Origin: Euborellia annulipes
Taxonomy: Eukaryota > Arthropoda > Insecta > Dermaptera > Anisolabididae
Direction: 5' to 3'
DNA length: 64,000 bases
Assembly: GCA_023213315.1 (NCBI GenBank)
Contig: JAKCPI010000297.1
Coordinates: 62,001 to 126,000 of the forward strand
The notes beneath the pieces were generated by a model, which was not told the origin of the DNA, did no database searches, and saw only the letters and a program-made list of their open reading frames with translations. The translations under genes were made by a program, and so were the position numbers. This document shows positions 1-10,602 of the stretch, piece after piece; the stretch's first letter is position 1, and each line of letters begins with the position of its first letter.

Positions 1-198
1 AATTTTATAATTAAGTTAAACACCCCCCGGGACCGGAAAAATAAGCTTTTAATCAAAATCGGCCAAAGAATACTAGTACTTTACTGATGTACTTTTTCAG
101 TTTTTTTCGATTTTCTCAAAATTCGCTCCAACGATTTTTTTTTTAAATTCAAAAATCAATTAGTTTTTAGATGCTCTTTCAAATGTATATTCTCATTT
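1..198 (-). mobile_element. TH (twin-hairpin) element, partial
   Basis: This is the body of a dispersed non-coding element, cut by the window edge. It shows the conserved run from the GTTAAACACCCCCC block through ACTAGTACTTTACTGATG to the ATGCTCTTTCAAATGTATATTC block. The minus strand is used because TH elements are oriented here from hairpin A (TCTGGTGTGAC) to hairpin B (GGTAAGAGAAAGTA). Both hairpins are missing. It abuts a second fragment. Confidence 0.8.
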
Positions 199-400
199 TG
201 CGATTGAAATTGATTGAAATACACGTTTTGAGGTCCCGTGAATACAAAAAAGTGGTTTTCGCGACATGGTCTGTCTGTCAGTGTGTCTGTTTGGGTTCAA
301 TTTAAAGCATGAAGGAATTGTGCTAGGAGATTGAAATTTTAAATTTAAGTTAGGCACCTCCCTAGGGCGTGAAAATAAGATTTGAGAAAAATATTTTTCT
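199..400 (-). mobile_element. TH element fragment (hairpin-B side)
   Basis: The hairpin-B-proximal half of a TH copy is joined directly to the preceding fragment. It contains ACACGTTTTGAGGTCCC, the TTTTCGCGACATGGTCTGTC block, a GTCT-rich run and the GAAATTTTAAATTTAAG block. The short minus frame over it is a by-product of the repeat. The two fragments may come from one rearranged copy or from two insertions. Confidence 0.75.
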
Positions 401-457
401 TCAGGAATGAAAGTTAGAAAAAACGAAGCCAGAATTTTTTCTTTAAAAATATATTTC

Positions 458-503
458 AACAGCTGACGTTTCGGCTTTGGTCAAAGCCCTCCTCGGAGCT
501 GTT
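458..503 (-). ncRNA. Hammerhead-like (HHmini-type) ribozyme motif
   Basis: On the minus strand stem I is AACAGCT pairing with AGCTGTT (7 bp). The first core strand is CCGAGGA against the hammerhead consensus CUGANGA. Stem II is GGCTTTG with CAAAGCC. The second core strand GAAAC is followed immediately by the cleavage-type triplet GTC. No stem III lies between GAAAC and GTC. That layout matches small hammerhead variants known from Penelope-like elements, which act as dimers. Folding was judged by eye. Confidence 0.65.
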
Positions 504-514
504 AGTGGTCATCC

Positions 515-612
515 GAGGATGGCTTTTACCATACTTAAGTTGCCGAAAAGACTGTGGGAATGTGAGTGTGAATGAGAAAAAAGTGTGAATGTTTAAAAAA
601 ATAAAATAAAAT
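515..612 (+). mobile_element. SINE-A 3' fragment
   Basis: The segment holds the TTGCCGAAAAGACTGTG block, the GTGAGTGTGAATGAGAAAA block and a poly(A)-like tail shared with full SINE-A copies near 44.8, 48.5 and 48.9 kb. The tRNA-like head is absent, so this is a 5'-truncated insertion. Confidence 0.65.
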
Positions 613-1039
613 AAAAAAAAATATTAATTAAAAATATTATACCTGATAGTAAATTAAATTTGAATATATTTTTATCGGTGGAAGCTAACTAACCTCTGCC
701 TCCCAACCCTAGAAACACAACTTCTACTTCTTGACTATCGCTAATTCAAATTATAAAACAACTTTCAGCCGAATTTCTTATTTGAACAAAGTAACTTTTT
801 AATTTTTAGTTTCTCTTGAATTTTTTACCATTATTTCTAGAGAGCTATAACTATTTTTACTAACACCTGAGATCTTTTCCATTAAACTAATCTATCCTAA
901 CAATAAAGAAAATGGCTTTTTGTACTTTTAAAAAAATTTATTTTCGTCTCTTACTCTTTTCTTATAAAATATAATATTAACATACTCATCTTATCTTATC
1001 CTATACTACAGTATTAAATGAGCAATGTACGTTTATTTG
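613..1039. other. AT-rich sequence, no feature seen
   Basis: I see no coding exon, RNA gene or recognisable repeat in this stretch beyond simple A and T runs. Confidence 0.5.
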
Positions 1040-1345
1040 TTTGTTTGTAAGCACATGAGTTCTTGAAAACGGATTTCTTTCAAATTGTAAATATAAACTA
1101 TTTCCGGTATCAATACGAAATTAAGCTAGTTTTCATATTTGGGAAAATTCGCGTACTAGTACTTTACTGATGTACTTTTTTTAGTTTCCAATTTTCTCGA
1201 ATTTGCTTTAACGATTTCTTTCAAATTTTAAATATATAGCCTATTATTTCTGATATATAAAACAAATTATGTTTGATCTCGTCTTTTGCAACCTCGAATA
1301 CTAGTACTTGACTGAAGTACTTTTTTAGTTTTTTCTGATTTTATA
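1040..1345 (-). mobile_element. Diverged TH core, tandem duplicate
   Basis: Two diverged copies of the TH core carry TACTAGTACTT motifs at 1154 and 1299, a spacing of 145 bp. Each is followed by a GATGTACTTTTT-like block and a TTTTCTC block. Both hairpins are absent. The spacing matches the 146-bp internal repeat at 13.5 kb. Confidence 0.6.
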
Positions 1346-1708
1346 AAAAAAAATAAAATAAAACACCGGGCTCCAGCTCGGTCATCCCGGAACTTTATAG
1401 TTTATAGACATTTTAGTGTTAATTCGTAGAGGTTAAACTATTGGTTATATTTCTTAAATTTTTTTTTTTTTTAAATAAGTAAATATGATAGTGGATGGAG
1501 ATAAATGTTGGTGAAAACGGAAATAGAATTTTCTATTCCGTTTTTAGCTAAGACATCTGTCAATGCATTGGACACATGATCCTATCTTCATCATGTCATA
1601 AATGTCTTCCTTATCTCTTGTGAATTTTTGAAAAGTAAATAGCTAATTGCTAAATTCAAAGACAAAAGTAGAAAAAAACACTCAACAAGAAGAAGCACTC
1701 GAAACTTT
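1346..1708. other. AT-rich sequence, no feature seen
   Basis: There is a short GC-richer patch near 1365 and poly(T). No gene or classified repeat is visible. Confidence 0.45.
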
Positions 1709-2062
1709 AAAAAATATGGTGTGACTGGTCGCACACCACCCAACTTTCTCTTTTCTTTGGTAAAAGAAAGTTGTGTTTTGTGCTTGTCACACCAGATGTT
1801 TTGTGTCGACATATATTTAGTTTTCGACAGCACGGTACATTTTAATTCAAGATGTAAAATTTATAAACATAAAAATATTTATATTCTGTTACAATGGCAA
1901 ACATTTCTCCTATCTTTCCTATAGGCCATGTTGCGAAAACCACTTTTTTTGGATTCAGGGGACCTCAAAACGTATAGATCCATCAAAATCTCGACATGGA
2001 ATTTTTGACATGAAACCAACACTTTCTCTGTATATTAACATATATACAGGCAAGAGAAAGTA
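1709..2062 (+). mobile_element. TH element, internally deleted
   Basis: Hairpin A spans about 1713-1796 (GGTGTGACTGGTCGCAC, then an inner palindrome, then GTCACACCAGAT). It runs into the GTGTCGACATATATTTAG block and then jumps to the TTGCGAAAACCAC block and a diverged hairpin B ending AGAGAAAGTA. The middle part with AGTACTAGTACT is missing. It is not coding. Confidence 0.85.
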
Positions 2063-2744
2063 AAATTAAATAAAAATAAAATCTTTAAATTGAGAATGAC
2101 AAAGTCATAAAAGCTTATCAAGAAAATATTTAAGAATATTAAGATATATTAAATGAAGAAGCAGAGCAGGGTCCATTGGACCTCTTCAACAGGGCTAAGG
2201 TTAAACATTTTTTCTTTTAATATTTCCACCTTTTTCTCTTCAGTGACAATCGATAATTTTATGTATTTCTACATGATATTCCGAGAAATTTTTTCTTATA
2301 TTTTATTGTTTCCCATTCCACCCTCCAGCCGAATGAAAAGAGAATAAAATGCAAAATGAGCAGAATTTACAAAATAAAAAGTGATGACTTTTATGTTTTG
2401 TTAAAAAAATCCTTTTGATTATAGGTATATTCGCTTTGAGTAAAAAGAGAATAAGAATTTATTTAATTGTGAGTCAGGCTTTGCTCTTCTAGGCTCTTAG
2501 GACATCACTAAGAGTCCATGCCCTTAGTGTCTATTACTAAATTTATTTTTTGCTCAAGAGGATTAATTAGTGAAAAGAGTAATTTATGGAAACTTAGAAT
2601 CCCAGTTAGTTTTTAAAAAAAGATCTCAAAAAATAAACTAAAAAAGTGAAAAAAAGTTATGTATAAAAGGATTTATTTATTATTAATAAATGCAACAGGA
2701 CAAGGAGCAGGTGCAGCCGAAAATAAAAGGCCTCCGATTTTTAT
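2063..2744. other. AT-rich sequence, no gene seen
   Basis: The interval has short chance open frames only. No repeat family used elsewhere in the window was recognised. Confidence 0.45.
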
Positions 2745-2782
2745 AATCCAACGAGATAATTTTATTGTCCCATCTTCAGTTC
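2745..2782 (-). ncRNA. Degenerate hammerhead-like motif
   Basis: On the minus strand ACTGAAGATGGGACAAT is followed by an imperfectly pairing ATTATCTC. The GAAAC strand has decayed to GTTGG. It matches the first half of the HHmini-like motifs elsewhere in the window and is probably a dead copy. Confidence 0.3.
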
Positions 2783-3127
2783 TTTAAAATTGTTAATGCC
2801 CCGGAGTTGGTCGTATGGGTAATCTTGTTGTATAAACAAACATCCGCTGACTTTATTTATTTAACATAAATGCAATAGACCCTCAAGATTAAAACGTACC
2901 TTAATATAATAATAGACTATTTTTGAACAAAAGTGTCTACTTACAGGAGCTCACTTCTTGGGAGAACTTGGATAGATAGATAGCTACCATGAATTGCCCG
3001 AGTACTTCAAGAACTTCCTCAATTCCAAAATGAAAAGTGAAGGAACGATGATATGTTTCTTGAACAATAGAAACATGCCATCCCCCCAGCCAAATTCTCT
3101 AGTTACGCCCATGTCTGTGCCCAGAAG

Positions 3128-3212
3128 TATATAGTGAGAAAGTATTGGATTCATGTAAAAAATTGGATGTCGAGATTTTGATGGTAATACACGTTTTAAG
3201 GTCCCATTAATT
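3128..3212 (-). mobile_element. TH element fragment, hairpin-B flank
   Basis: The fragment contains GAGAAAGTATTGGATTCATG, the ATGTCGAGATTTTGATGG block and ACACGTTTTAAGGTCCC, all diagnostic of the region beside hairpin B. Confidence 0.75.
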
Positions 3213-3860
3213 AAATGCTGAAAGATAATTTTTTTAATAATTAGATTGATATACAAATAAAAAATTAATCTACAAAAAATTTCAAATTTTGTAACTTTTA
3301 TTTTAAGCCATCTTAAATTTTTTTTAATCGCTTTTTTTGCTCTAAAACAAATACCAAGTGATTAAGTGATTCTTAGTCCAACCGCATAAGCAGGCTAATT
3401 TATTTATCTAGTTCCCCGCCATTAAGGGGGCGGGCGTGAGTGTTTATTTTTCTTCTTTCACATTAAGCATTTAATATTCTTGCATTTTAGACTGAGAGAT
3501 ACTTTGTTCCCTGTTAAATCCTTCCTAAGGGGGAGAAACTCCACAAAAGAATAATGAAGTGAATTTTTTTATTCATAAAAAGAAAAAAAAAATGAATATC
3601 ACATTAATTAATAATATTGATTCTCTTTAAGGAAAATGAGACAGGCTAAATAAAAGGAAGGCTCTTAATATGAAACTGAAATAATTAAGGGTCGAATTTG
3701 CTAATGAATATTGCTTTTTATTCTAATTTACCATCTCCAATTAAATCTTCATACTTATCAATTAATGTGCTTTTGTAACAAGCGAAATAAAAGACTATAA
3801 TTGAGATTTTCTATTCGTTCAATTCAATTAAACAAATGAAGATAATAATGATCGTATACA
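3213..3860. other. AT-rich sequence, no gene seen
   Basis: A small GC-rich palindromic patch lies near 3413-3435 (CCCCGCC / GGCGGG). Otherwise nothing is recognised. Confidence 0.45.
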
Positions 3861-3991
3861 GCAGAGGTCCCCGAACTTTTTTTATCTCGTAGACCTCTTG
3901 CCATGTTTTTCGGTTTTGGGTAGACCCCCCTGCTTAGCATTTTTGAAAATTTATCAACTCCAAATGTGTTCTGACTGAAGTCTAACTGTAA

Positions 3992-4256
3992 AAGTGGCGG
4001 ATCCAGAGGAGTTTCTCGGGGGCCCCCTGGGGGGGGGGGACTGGTCGCCCAGCACAGAATTTTTTCTCATTTTCGGTAATTTAAAGGTGCATTTTGTTGT
4101 TTACCAGAATATAAATACAAATCAAATTTTTAAGTATTAGTTTTTAAAATTTTATATTAAAAATACAATTTTTTCCCCAAAAAAATATTTTTCTCAAATC
4201 TCGGGAGGCCCCTGGTATTACTCCCCTTTACCCCCACCCCCTTGTATGCCCCCTTG
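3992..4256. mobile_element. hAT-type MITE, G/C-rimmed, copy 1
   Basis: The element has an 8-bp target duplication AACTGTAA at 3984-3991 and 4257-4264. The left end AGTGGCGGATCCAGAGG and right end TTGTATGCCCCCTTG resemble hAT-type termini. A G tract sits inside the left end and a C tract inside the right. The interior includes CTGGTCGCCCAGCACAG, related to TH hairpin A. There is no coding capacity. Copies 2 and 3 are at 29636 and 62385. Confidence 0.85.
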
Positions 4257-4380
4257 AACTGTAATGAGGCGTAGACATGGGCGTAACAAGAAAATTTGGG
4301 CTGGGGAGGCATGGGACCAGCCACCCTCGCTGGGGGGCATGGGACCAGTTTTAGAAACAAAAAACAAAAAACCCACATTA

Positions 4381-4868
4381 ATTACTTTCTCTTACCCTAT
4401 ATATGGAATATATAGAGAGAGAAAGTATTGCGATCATGTCAAAAATTCGATGTCGAGATTTTGATGGATATACATGTTTTGAGGTCCCCTGAGTCCAAAA
4501 ATGTGGGTCCCGCAAATTGGTCTGTGTGTGTGTTTGTGACTGTGTGGACATTTTTGACCATGAAAGAAAGGAGCTAGGAGGTTGAAATTTTATATTTAAG
4601 TTAGGCACCTTCCGAACTCGTGTAAACAAGTTTTTAAACAAAATCGGCCAAAAAGTACTAGTACTTTACTGATCTACTTTTTCAGTTTTTTTCGATTTTC
4701 TCAAAATTCGCTTTTTTGATTTTGATTAAAATTCATAAATCAACTATTTTTTAGATGCTCTTTAAAATGTATATTCTCATTTTGCCGTTGAAATCTCCTG
4801 AAGACCACTTTACTCTTGTTCTTCATAGGAAAGAGAAGAAATGGTTGCCATGGTAACCGAATTTAAAT
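4381..4868 (-). mobile_element. TH element, hairpin-A end lost
   Basis: It starts with hairpin B (TACTTTCTCTTACCC, AT loop, GAGAGAGAAAGTA) and continues through the GTGTG run, the AAGTACTAGTACTTTACTG core and the TCATAGGAAAGAGAAG block. It stops near 4868. A hairpin A of the same orientation appears at 5441-5532, so the copy may be interrupted. Confidence 0.85.
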
Positions 4869-4945
4869 CTTTTTCTTTTTATTTAAATTTTATTTCTGTC
4901 TTTGTTTCCGAGAATGGATGACGTCACAGTGGTCATTCTGTTTCC

Positions 4946-5442
4946 TTTTGTCGCCACCGATGCTCTACCCAACAACTTGGCGCTTCAGTTGTCAAAAAAA
5001 TGTCTTCTTTATTACAATAGTGTCGTGATAATGTTTTCTTTTTTACAATAGTGTTGTGATTATTGCTAAATAGATATTGAATAATCGTATTAATAAAGTG
5101 TGAAATAGAAAATTTAATTAAAGAAAATAATATCTTCAAGAAATTAAAAAACAAAAATAAACCGAACCTGCGTTTAATTGAAGGTTGGTCATGTTAAATT
5201 TAATCTTTTTTTTCATCACTCATAATTGTCATAGATATTGAAATAGTAATTCATATATAATAAATGATTTTCACGATTTCATTATCAAATTATCATTGTT
5301 AAGTTCAAAAAAGACGTCTTCAAAGCAAAATGGGATTTTTTACGTGTAATTTTTTTTTTTTTTTTTAATTGGAGGGAATGTTGTGTTTCTTGGATTTGCC
5401 ACCGACGCTCTAGGCGACACTTTGGCGCTTCGGTCGATAAAA
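4946..5442. repeat. Direct-repeat pair, about 449 bp apart
   Basis: GCCACCGATGCTCTA followed by ACTTGGCGCTTCAGT near 4952-4990 recurs as GCCACCGACGCTCTA followed by ACTTTGGCGCTTCGGT near 5398-5435. The intervening DNA is AT-rich. The pair could be ends of an unrecognised element or two copies of a small repeat. Confidence 0.45.
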
Positions 5443-5532
5443 AATCTGGTGTGACTGGTCGCACAGCACACAGCTTTCTCTTATCCCTCGGTAAGAGAAA
5501 GTTGTGCACCGTGCTATCACACCAGCTTTTTT
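5441..5532 (-). mobile_element. TH hairpin A
   Basis: A palindrome running from AATCTGGTGTGACTGG through GCTTTCTCTTATCC and GGTAAGAGAAAGTTGTG to the mirrored CACACCAG. It is either the missing end of the 4381-4868 copy or a solo hairpin. Confidence 0.8.
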
Positions 5533-5696
5533 AATAAAAAAATCTAATTGGCAATCTTTTCTAAAATTTCTTTTCCCTGACTAAAAACAATGAAAATTTA
5601 ATGCTTTTCCTTATTTAATTTGAACTCATTTAAAAATAAATATAAAATTTTTCTATCTTCTTTCATCCTTATTAACATAATTTTTGCTAGAAATAA

Positions 5697-6025
5697 AAAT
5701 CTGGTGTGATCGTCGCACAGCAGATTAATCAAAATCGTTAGAGCAAACTTTGAAAAAATCGAAAAAACTGAAAAAGTACATCAATAAAGTACTAGTACTC
5801 TTTGGCCGATTTTGTTTAAAAGGTTATTTTCACGCTCCAGACGGGTGCTTAACTTAAATATAAAATTTCAACCTCCTAGCTCTTTTCGTTCTTGACATAT
5901 TTTATTCACAGACATGTTGCGAAAACCAGTTTTTTTTTTAACTCAGGGGACCTCAAAACGTGTATATTCATCAAAATCTCGACATCGAATTTTTGAAATG
6001 AATTCAATACTTTCTCTCTATATTT
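5697..6025 (+). mobile_element. TH element, internally deleted
   Basis: Only the first arm of hairpin A remains (TCTGGTGTGATCGTCGCAC). It is fused to the AATCGTTAGAGC block, then AAGTACTAGTACTCTTTGG, AACCTCCTAGCTCTTTTCG and ATCTCGACATCGAATTTTTG. It ends at TACTTTCTCTCTATAT. Confidence 0.85.
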
Positions 6026-6995
6026 GCTATTTAAATAATAAAAGAATTAGATATAAATAAAATTAAATCGATTTTTCATTTAAATTCTCATTAAAAATTA
6101 TTTTCTATCCATTTATATATTCCTTATTATTTGTATAGATTTTAATTAAAAGAAGTTGGATGTTTGCCAATTTCCTATTTACATGGGCTCTATGGGCCTA
6201 AGGTCCTAGGCCAAGCACTTGTCCACCAATGAGAAGAGACCCCCCTCTCTTGAGGGATCAGCTGGAGACCGAGTCTAAATGCATTCCCTATATGAAAAGT
6301 ACCCTTTATATTCCAATGCAAGGTCAAAGAGAGTTCAGTAGAGTGGGGACAGTGATAAGAGAAGCACCTTCTGTGTTAATTGTGTTCATCCTCATTTGGA
6401 ACATGGCGTCGCGTGGGGCGGACGCGTCTCACCTGGGCTCCCGTAAAAATTCGCCTTTCTTCTAAACTTTAAGACCTTTTGAGGTAAATTTCATCTCTCC
6501 ACGTACATTAATACTTGGTTTATCATTTTAAATATTAGAAATATAAATGGCTCCACAATAATTATTATTTATATACTGTATTATATATAAACGTAGTTGT
6601 GATTTTATAAATATGTATTAATAGGACCCAATGTGGGAATATAACAAAATATTTTTATATATGGAGGTGGTCCGAAGTTTGTTTCTAGTCGATAAGTGTA
6701 TTTTATTAATTTAACAAAATAAATAAATAAAATATTTAAAGACAAATAATAAAAGTAGAGTTAGAGTTATTGATTTGGATCTCACTGCTTGACTCTCTTG
6801 CAATGGTCGGGCGGGATGCGTGTCAGGACCTGTTTGCTGGATGGGTTAACTAATACAATAGGAACCCAGCATATAGATTACGAACCCGAGTATAGGCTAA
6901 TCCACTAAAGCATAGGAATATTCTTGCTGTTTATATCTAAATCTTTTTTCATTCAATTGGATGACTTGTTTCTCGTATTTTTCATTTAACCTTAA
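6026..6995. other. Unassigned sequence with a GC-richer patch
   Basis: A locally GC-rich segment near 6180-6465 holds a 78-codon frame with no recognisable domain. A second patch near 6775-6910 has weak tRNA-like box A/B resemblance on the minus strand (GGGTTCGTAATC). I cannot assign either. Confidence 0.35.
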
Positions 6996-7030
6996 CTAGC
7001 TGCGTCGCCCGTCTTCGGTGGGCACCTAGT
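6996..7030 (-). mobile_element. Helitron-like 3' terminus
   Basis: On the minus strand a GC-rich hairpin (GCCCACCG / CGGGC) is followed by GACGCAG and a terminal CTAG, next to T. This is the usual arrangement at Helitron 3' ends. No 5' end was identified. Confidence 0.55.
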
Positions 7031-7237
7031 CAGGCAAATTGCGACCTCATGGATACCCTTAATTCGATATTTACTTCCATTTTTACTTTTTCAATAGAGA
7101 GAGGATACAAAATTATTCATTTATATGCAGTGGCGGATGACATCCAATCCAAGCGATTGCAACTCAACCCTAAATTAAATTATTTTTTTTTTACGATCTA
7201 AATAAAATTCAAAATATACCAAATTAGTAAAAACCGA

Positions 7238-7270
7238 CTAGCTGCGTTGCCCGCTTTCGGTGAGTTTCTC
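7238..7270 (-). mobile_element. Helitron-like 3' terminus, second copy
   Basis: On the minus strand ACCGAAAGCGGGCAACGCAG leads to CTAG, closely matching the terminus at 6996. The two lie 242 bp apart in the same orientation. Confidence 0.55.
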
Positions 7271-7839
7271 TCATTGATATTTAGTTTTTTTTTTTTTTTA
7301 ATAGGAACCTCACATACATTACCTCACAAGGGCCCGCATGTGGCGGCCTCTTTTTTTAATTAGTCTCTCAACATTCACTTCACTTTTTACTTTCACTTAT
7401 AAATAAACAATATTTAATTCCAATATGATTTAAAAAAATTTAATTGCTCAGTACATGAAGCGAACCTCTGATCCATAGAACAAGAAGCGAGACCTCTATT
7501 TCTGTGTTTCGCCCCCCAAATTTTTTTGCGTATTTAAAACTTTATTGAATTAAATATTTTAATACCCCTTGACTTAATAGTAAATAGAAAACTCCTAAAA
7601 TATAAACAAGCGTTTGTTTTATATTTGTAAGCCCAAACGATTAAGTCCATCGAATGGATAGATCCGGATCGAGCTTGTTGATACTATATAACTTAGAAGA
7701 GCTTGTAGCTCAGAGATTTTTGCCCTCCGTTTCAGTAAGACCAAGGGAATACAAGTTACTAGAAATAAGACTCATTACTTTTTATATATTTTTTGCTCTA
7801 TTCATCAAATTTTAATTTAAAATATATTTTTTATATTGG

Positions 7840-7950
7840 GCCTAGGTTAAGGGTAGACCGCCCCGCGAAAGCTTGGAGGTCCTTGTTCGACTCCAAGGGG
7901 CGCAATTTTGCCCAATCTTAAGCAAAAACACATCTCGCAAATTTCTAATC
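7840..7950 (+). mobile_element. tRNA-derived SINE (SINE-D)
   Basis: Box A-like TAGGTTAAGGGTAGACC and box B-like TTGTTCGACTCC are spaced as in a tRNA gene. A body with GGGGCGCAATTTTGCCCAA and CATCTCGCAAATTT follows. A truncated copy of the body is at 61388-61458. Confidence 0.6.
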
Positions 7951-7982
7951 TTAAACGATATATTGACTGGATAATGAACAGT

Positions 7983-8349
7983 CAGTAGCGTATCCAGGTG
8001 TAGGCAAAGGGGGGTGCTCGCCCCCCCCCCCCCGCCCCATTCGCATCTAGACTTTGGCGACATAGCCGCCCTAGCGCATCCGGCATTTCTCCGGCTTTCC
8101 GGATTTTTACCTAAATTGCCGGCTTTTTTTTTGAAATTTTATAATAAATTCATTTTACATCACAAATCCGGAGAAAAATTACAAAAAAAAAAAGCTCGGA
8201 CGAGATTCGAATGCTAAAAAAAAATGTCAAATGAGATTCGTATAAGCTACTAAAAAAAAGCTCGAACGAAAAACGGCGCCCCAGTTGAGCTTCGCCCCCC
8301 CCGCTAATTGAGGGGGGGACCCCGCCCTCAAAGACTAGTTACGCCGCTG
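7983..8349. mobile_element. hAT-type MITE, G/C-rimmed
   Basis: A perfect 8-bp target duplication TGAACAGT lies at 7975-7982 and 8350-8357. Imperfect terminal inverted repeats are CAGTAGCGTATCCAGG and CAGCGGCGTAACTAG (reverse complement of the right end). A long C tract lies at 8021-8034 and further G and C tracts near the right end. It is non-coding. Confidence 0.9.
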
Positions 8350-8417
8350 TGAACAGTCTATTTGAGCGTTGATTGAAAAAATTCAAAAATTAATTAATTA
8401 TTTAAGAGATTTTTTTT

Positions 8418-9060
8418 TACTTTCTCTTACCTATATGTTGTAAGTTAATATACATATATATAGAGAGAGAAAGTATTGGATTCATATCAAAAATTCGATG
8501 TCGAGATTTTGATGGATATACACGTTTTGAGGCCCCCTGAATCCAAAAAAGTGATTTTCGCGACATGGTCTGTCTGTCTGTGTGTCTGTCTGTGAACAAA
8601 ATATCTCAAGAACGAAAAGAGCTAGGAGGTTGAAATTTTATATTTAAGTTAGGCACCCCCATGGTACGTGACACGAAGCTTTTGAACAAAATCGACCAAA
8701 GAGTACTAGTACTTTACTGATGCACTTTTTCAGTTTTTTTCGATTTTCTCTAAATTTGCTCCAACAATTTTTTTTTAAATTCAAAAATCAATTATTTTTT
8801 AGATTCCTTTTAAAATGTATATTCTCATTTTGTCATTGAAATCTTCTGAAGACCACTTTACTCTTGTACTCCATAGAAAAGATAGGAGAAATGGTCGCCA
8901 TGGTAACAAAATATAAATATTTTCACATATAAATTTTACATCTTGAAAATCGAATGTACCGTACTGTCGGAAACTAAATATATGTCGACACGAAAAATCT
9001 GGTGTGACAACCTTCGGTAATCGAAAGTTGTGTACTGTGCGCCAGTCACACCAGATTTTT
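8418..9060 (-). mobile_element. TH element, near-complete copy
   Basis: From the left: hairpin B (TACTTTCTCTTACC, AT loop, GAGAGAGAAAGTA); the ATGTCGAGATTTTGATGG block; the CATGGTCTGTCTGTC run; ATATCTCAAGAACGAAAAG; the AGTACTAGTACT palindrome; the ATGGTCGCCATGGTAAC block; TGTCGACACGAAAAATCTGG; then hairpin A to CACACCAGATT. There is no open frame of note and no clear target duplication. It is one of the best copies for defining the family. Confidence 0.9.
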
Positions 9061-9105
9061 TTTTATATATAGTCTATATATTTTATTAACAAAACCGAAA
9101 TTTAG

Positions 9106-9245
9106 TTACCGCTTTTTAGTGGGAGGGATGAACCTGGTGCTTTGATAATAATTTTCAATATTTGGTTTCAATTTAGTGGGTCCGAACCCGCGACGATCGG
9201 TATAGAAGGTAGGCACGCTACCAACTAGACCAAGCCCGTAGGCAT
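9106..9245 (-). mobile_element. tRNA-derived SINE head
   Basis: The minus strand reads TTGGTCTAGTTGGTAGCGTG (box A region) and, about 35 bases on, CGCGGGTTCGGACCC (box B region). This is a tRNA-like head followed by an unrelated body. A functional tRNA gene is unlikely because no convincing acceptor stem is seen. Confidence 0.6.
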
Positions 9246-9874
9246 AATAAAATTTATTTGCTTCATACAAATTATATTCTTCCTGCCCAAGTTCAAATTT
9301 TTGCTGCAAGACTTAAGTATAATTTAAATTGCTTTTTTAAAAAATAATCTCTTCGAATCAAAAAAAAAAAAAAAAAAAAAATTGTAAAAAAAGTCGCTAG
9401 TCTTTTTTCAAAATTTCAAAGTATACGTTTAATTTTATTAGATCGCGAGAGATATCTGATAAAATTATGAAAAGTCTCAAAAATATTTTAAAATTTTTTT
9501 GCGCTCTCTAGTCATATAGATAGTTTTTGTTGATTTAAAATTACATGTATGTAAAGTACAATGCAACTTAAAATTTCCTTTTCTGAAACTGACCTACTCC
9601 TACTTATGTATATTGAACAATAGAAAGAGAGAACGTCATCATATTGATAGAAACCTTTGGAAGAAGTCGCTCCATATTTATCGCCCTCTCATTCGTTATT
9701 AATAAACATATCCTTGAATTTTGTAAATATTTATTTTTAGACACTTAATATTAAAAACCTAGACCCAGGACGTAATTGAGTTGCTTGATGTGAGAAAAAA
9801 GATAGTGAAAAACATATTTTATTCACCTTTATTTTTTTCTTTTAAAACATTTGATAAGATGCTTTCATTAATAA

Positions 9875-10030
9875 AAATCTGGTATGATTGGTCGCACACC
9901 ACACAACTTTCTCTTACCAAAGGTAGTCATACCAGATTTTTTGTGTCGACATGTATTTAGTTTCCGTCGATATAATAGAATTCAAAATGTAAAATTTATA
10001 AACGTAGGAGAATATTTATATTTTGTTACA
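9875..10030 (+). mobile_element. TH element, left part (split copy)
   Basis: Shortened hairpin A, then GTGTCGACATGTATTTAG and the AAATTTATAAACG block, ending in TATTTTGTTACA. The copy resumes at 11919 with the same 12 bases, so it is split by the SINE between. Confidence 0.9.
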
Positions 10031-10436
10031 TTTTTTTTTTTATTTATTTGAAATTCCTATCGGGATCCCCGTTTATTTGCCCGAGGTGCTTTCGTGTACG
10101 GAGACACACACCTCAAACCCAACCGGCCTCTGGCCGTAGCCATCTACCGGCACCCCGTGAAGTTACATCATTTCCTATCTCTAGCTCCTCCTCCTGCTTT
10201 CGTCTCTAGCTAGTGAACTAATCCTTATTTCTGGTTCCAACCGGCTCCTTATATCCAACCTCTTCTATGCTATGGAGGATGTCCTGGTTTGAGGAGGGAC
10301 TCCCTCAGCATCGGCGTGTAGCCTACTCCTTTCGAAGAATACATCACTGTGAGGAGTGGGTTCGGGGGGGGGGGGCCCCCCCCCCCAAACCTTCTCCAAA
10401 ACAAAAAAATACCTATTGTTTTCCCTAATGATTTTT

Positions 10437-10571
10437 ACTTTCTCGTCCTATATGAAAATATAGAGAGAGAAAGTATTGCGATCATGTCAAAAATTCGATG
10501 TCGAGATTTTGATGGATATACATGTTTTGAGGTCCCCTGAGTCCAAAAAAAGTGGGTCCCGCAAATTGGTC

Positions 10572-10602
<31 letters not shown>

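Noticed and set aside
6229..6465. 78-codon plus frame in a GC-richer patch
   Set aside because: No recognisable domain, no splice context and no second copy to compare. It is left as unassigned sequence.
9177..9240. Functional tRNA gene
   Set aside because: Box A and box B are present but no proper acceptor stem or anticodon arm is seen. It fits a SINE head better.
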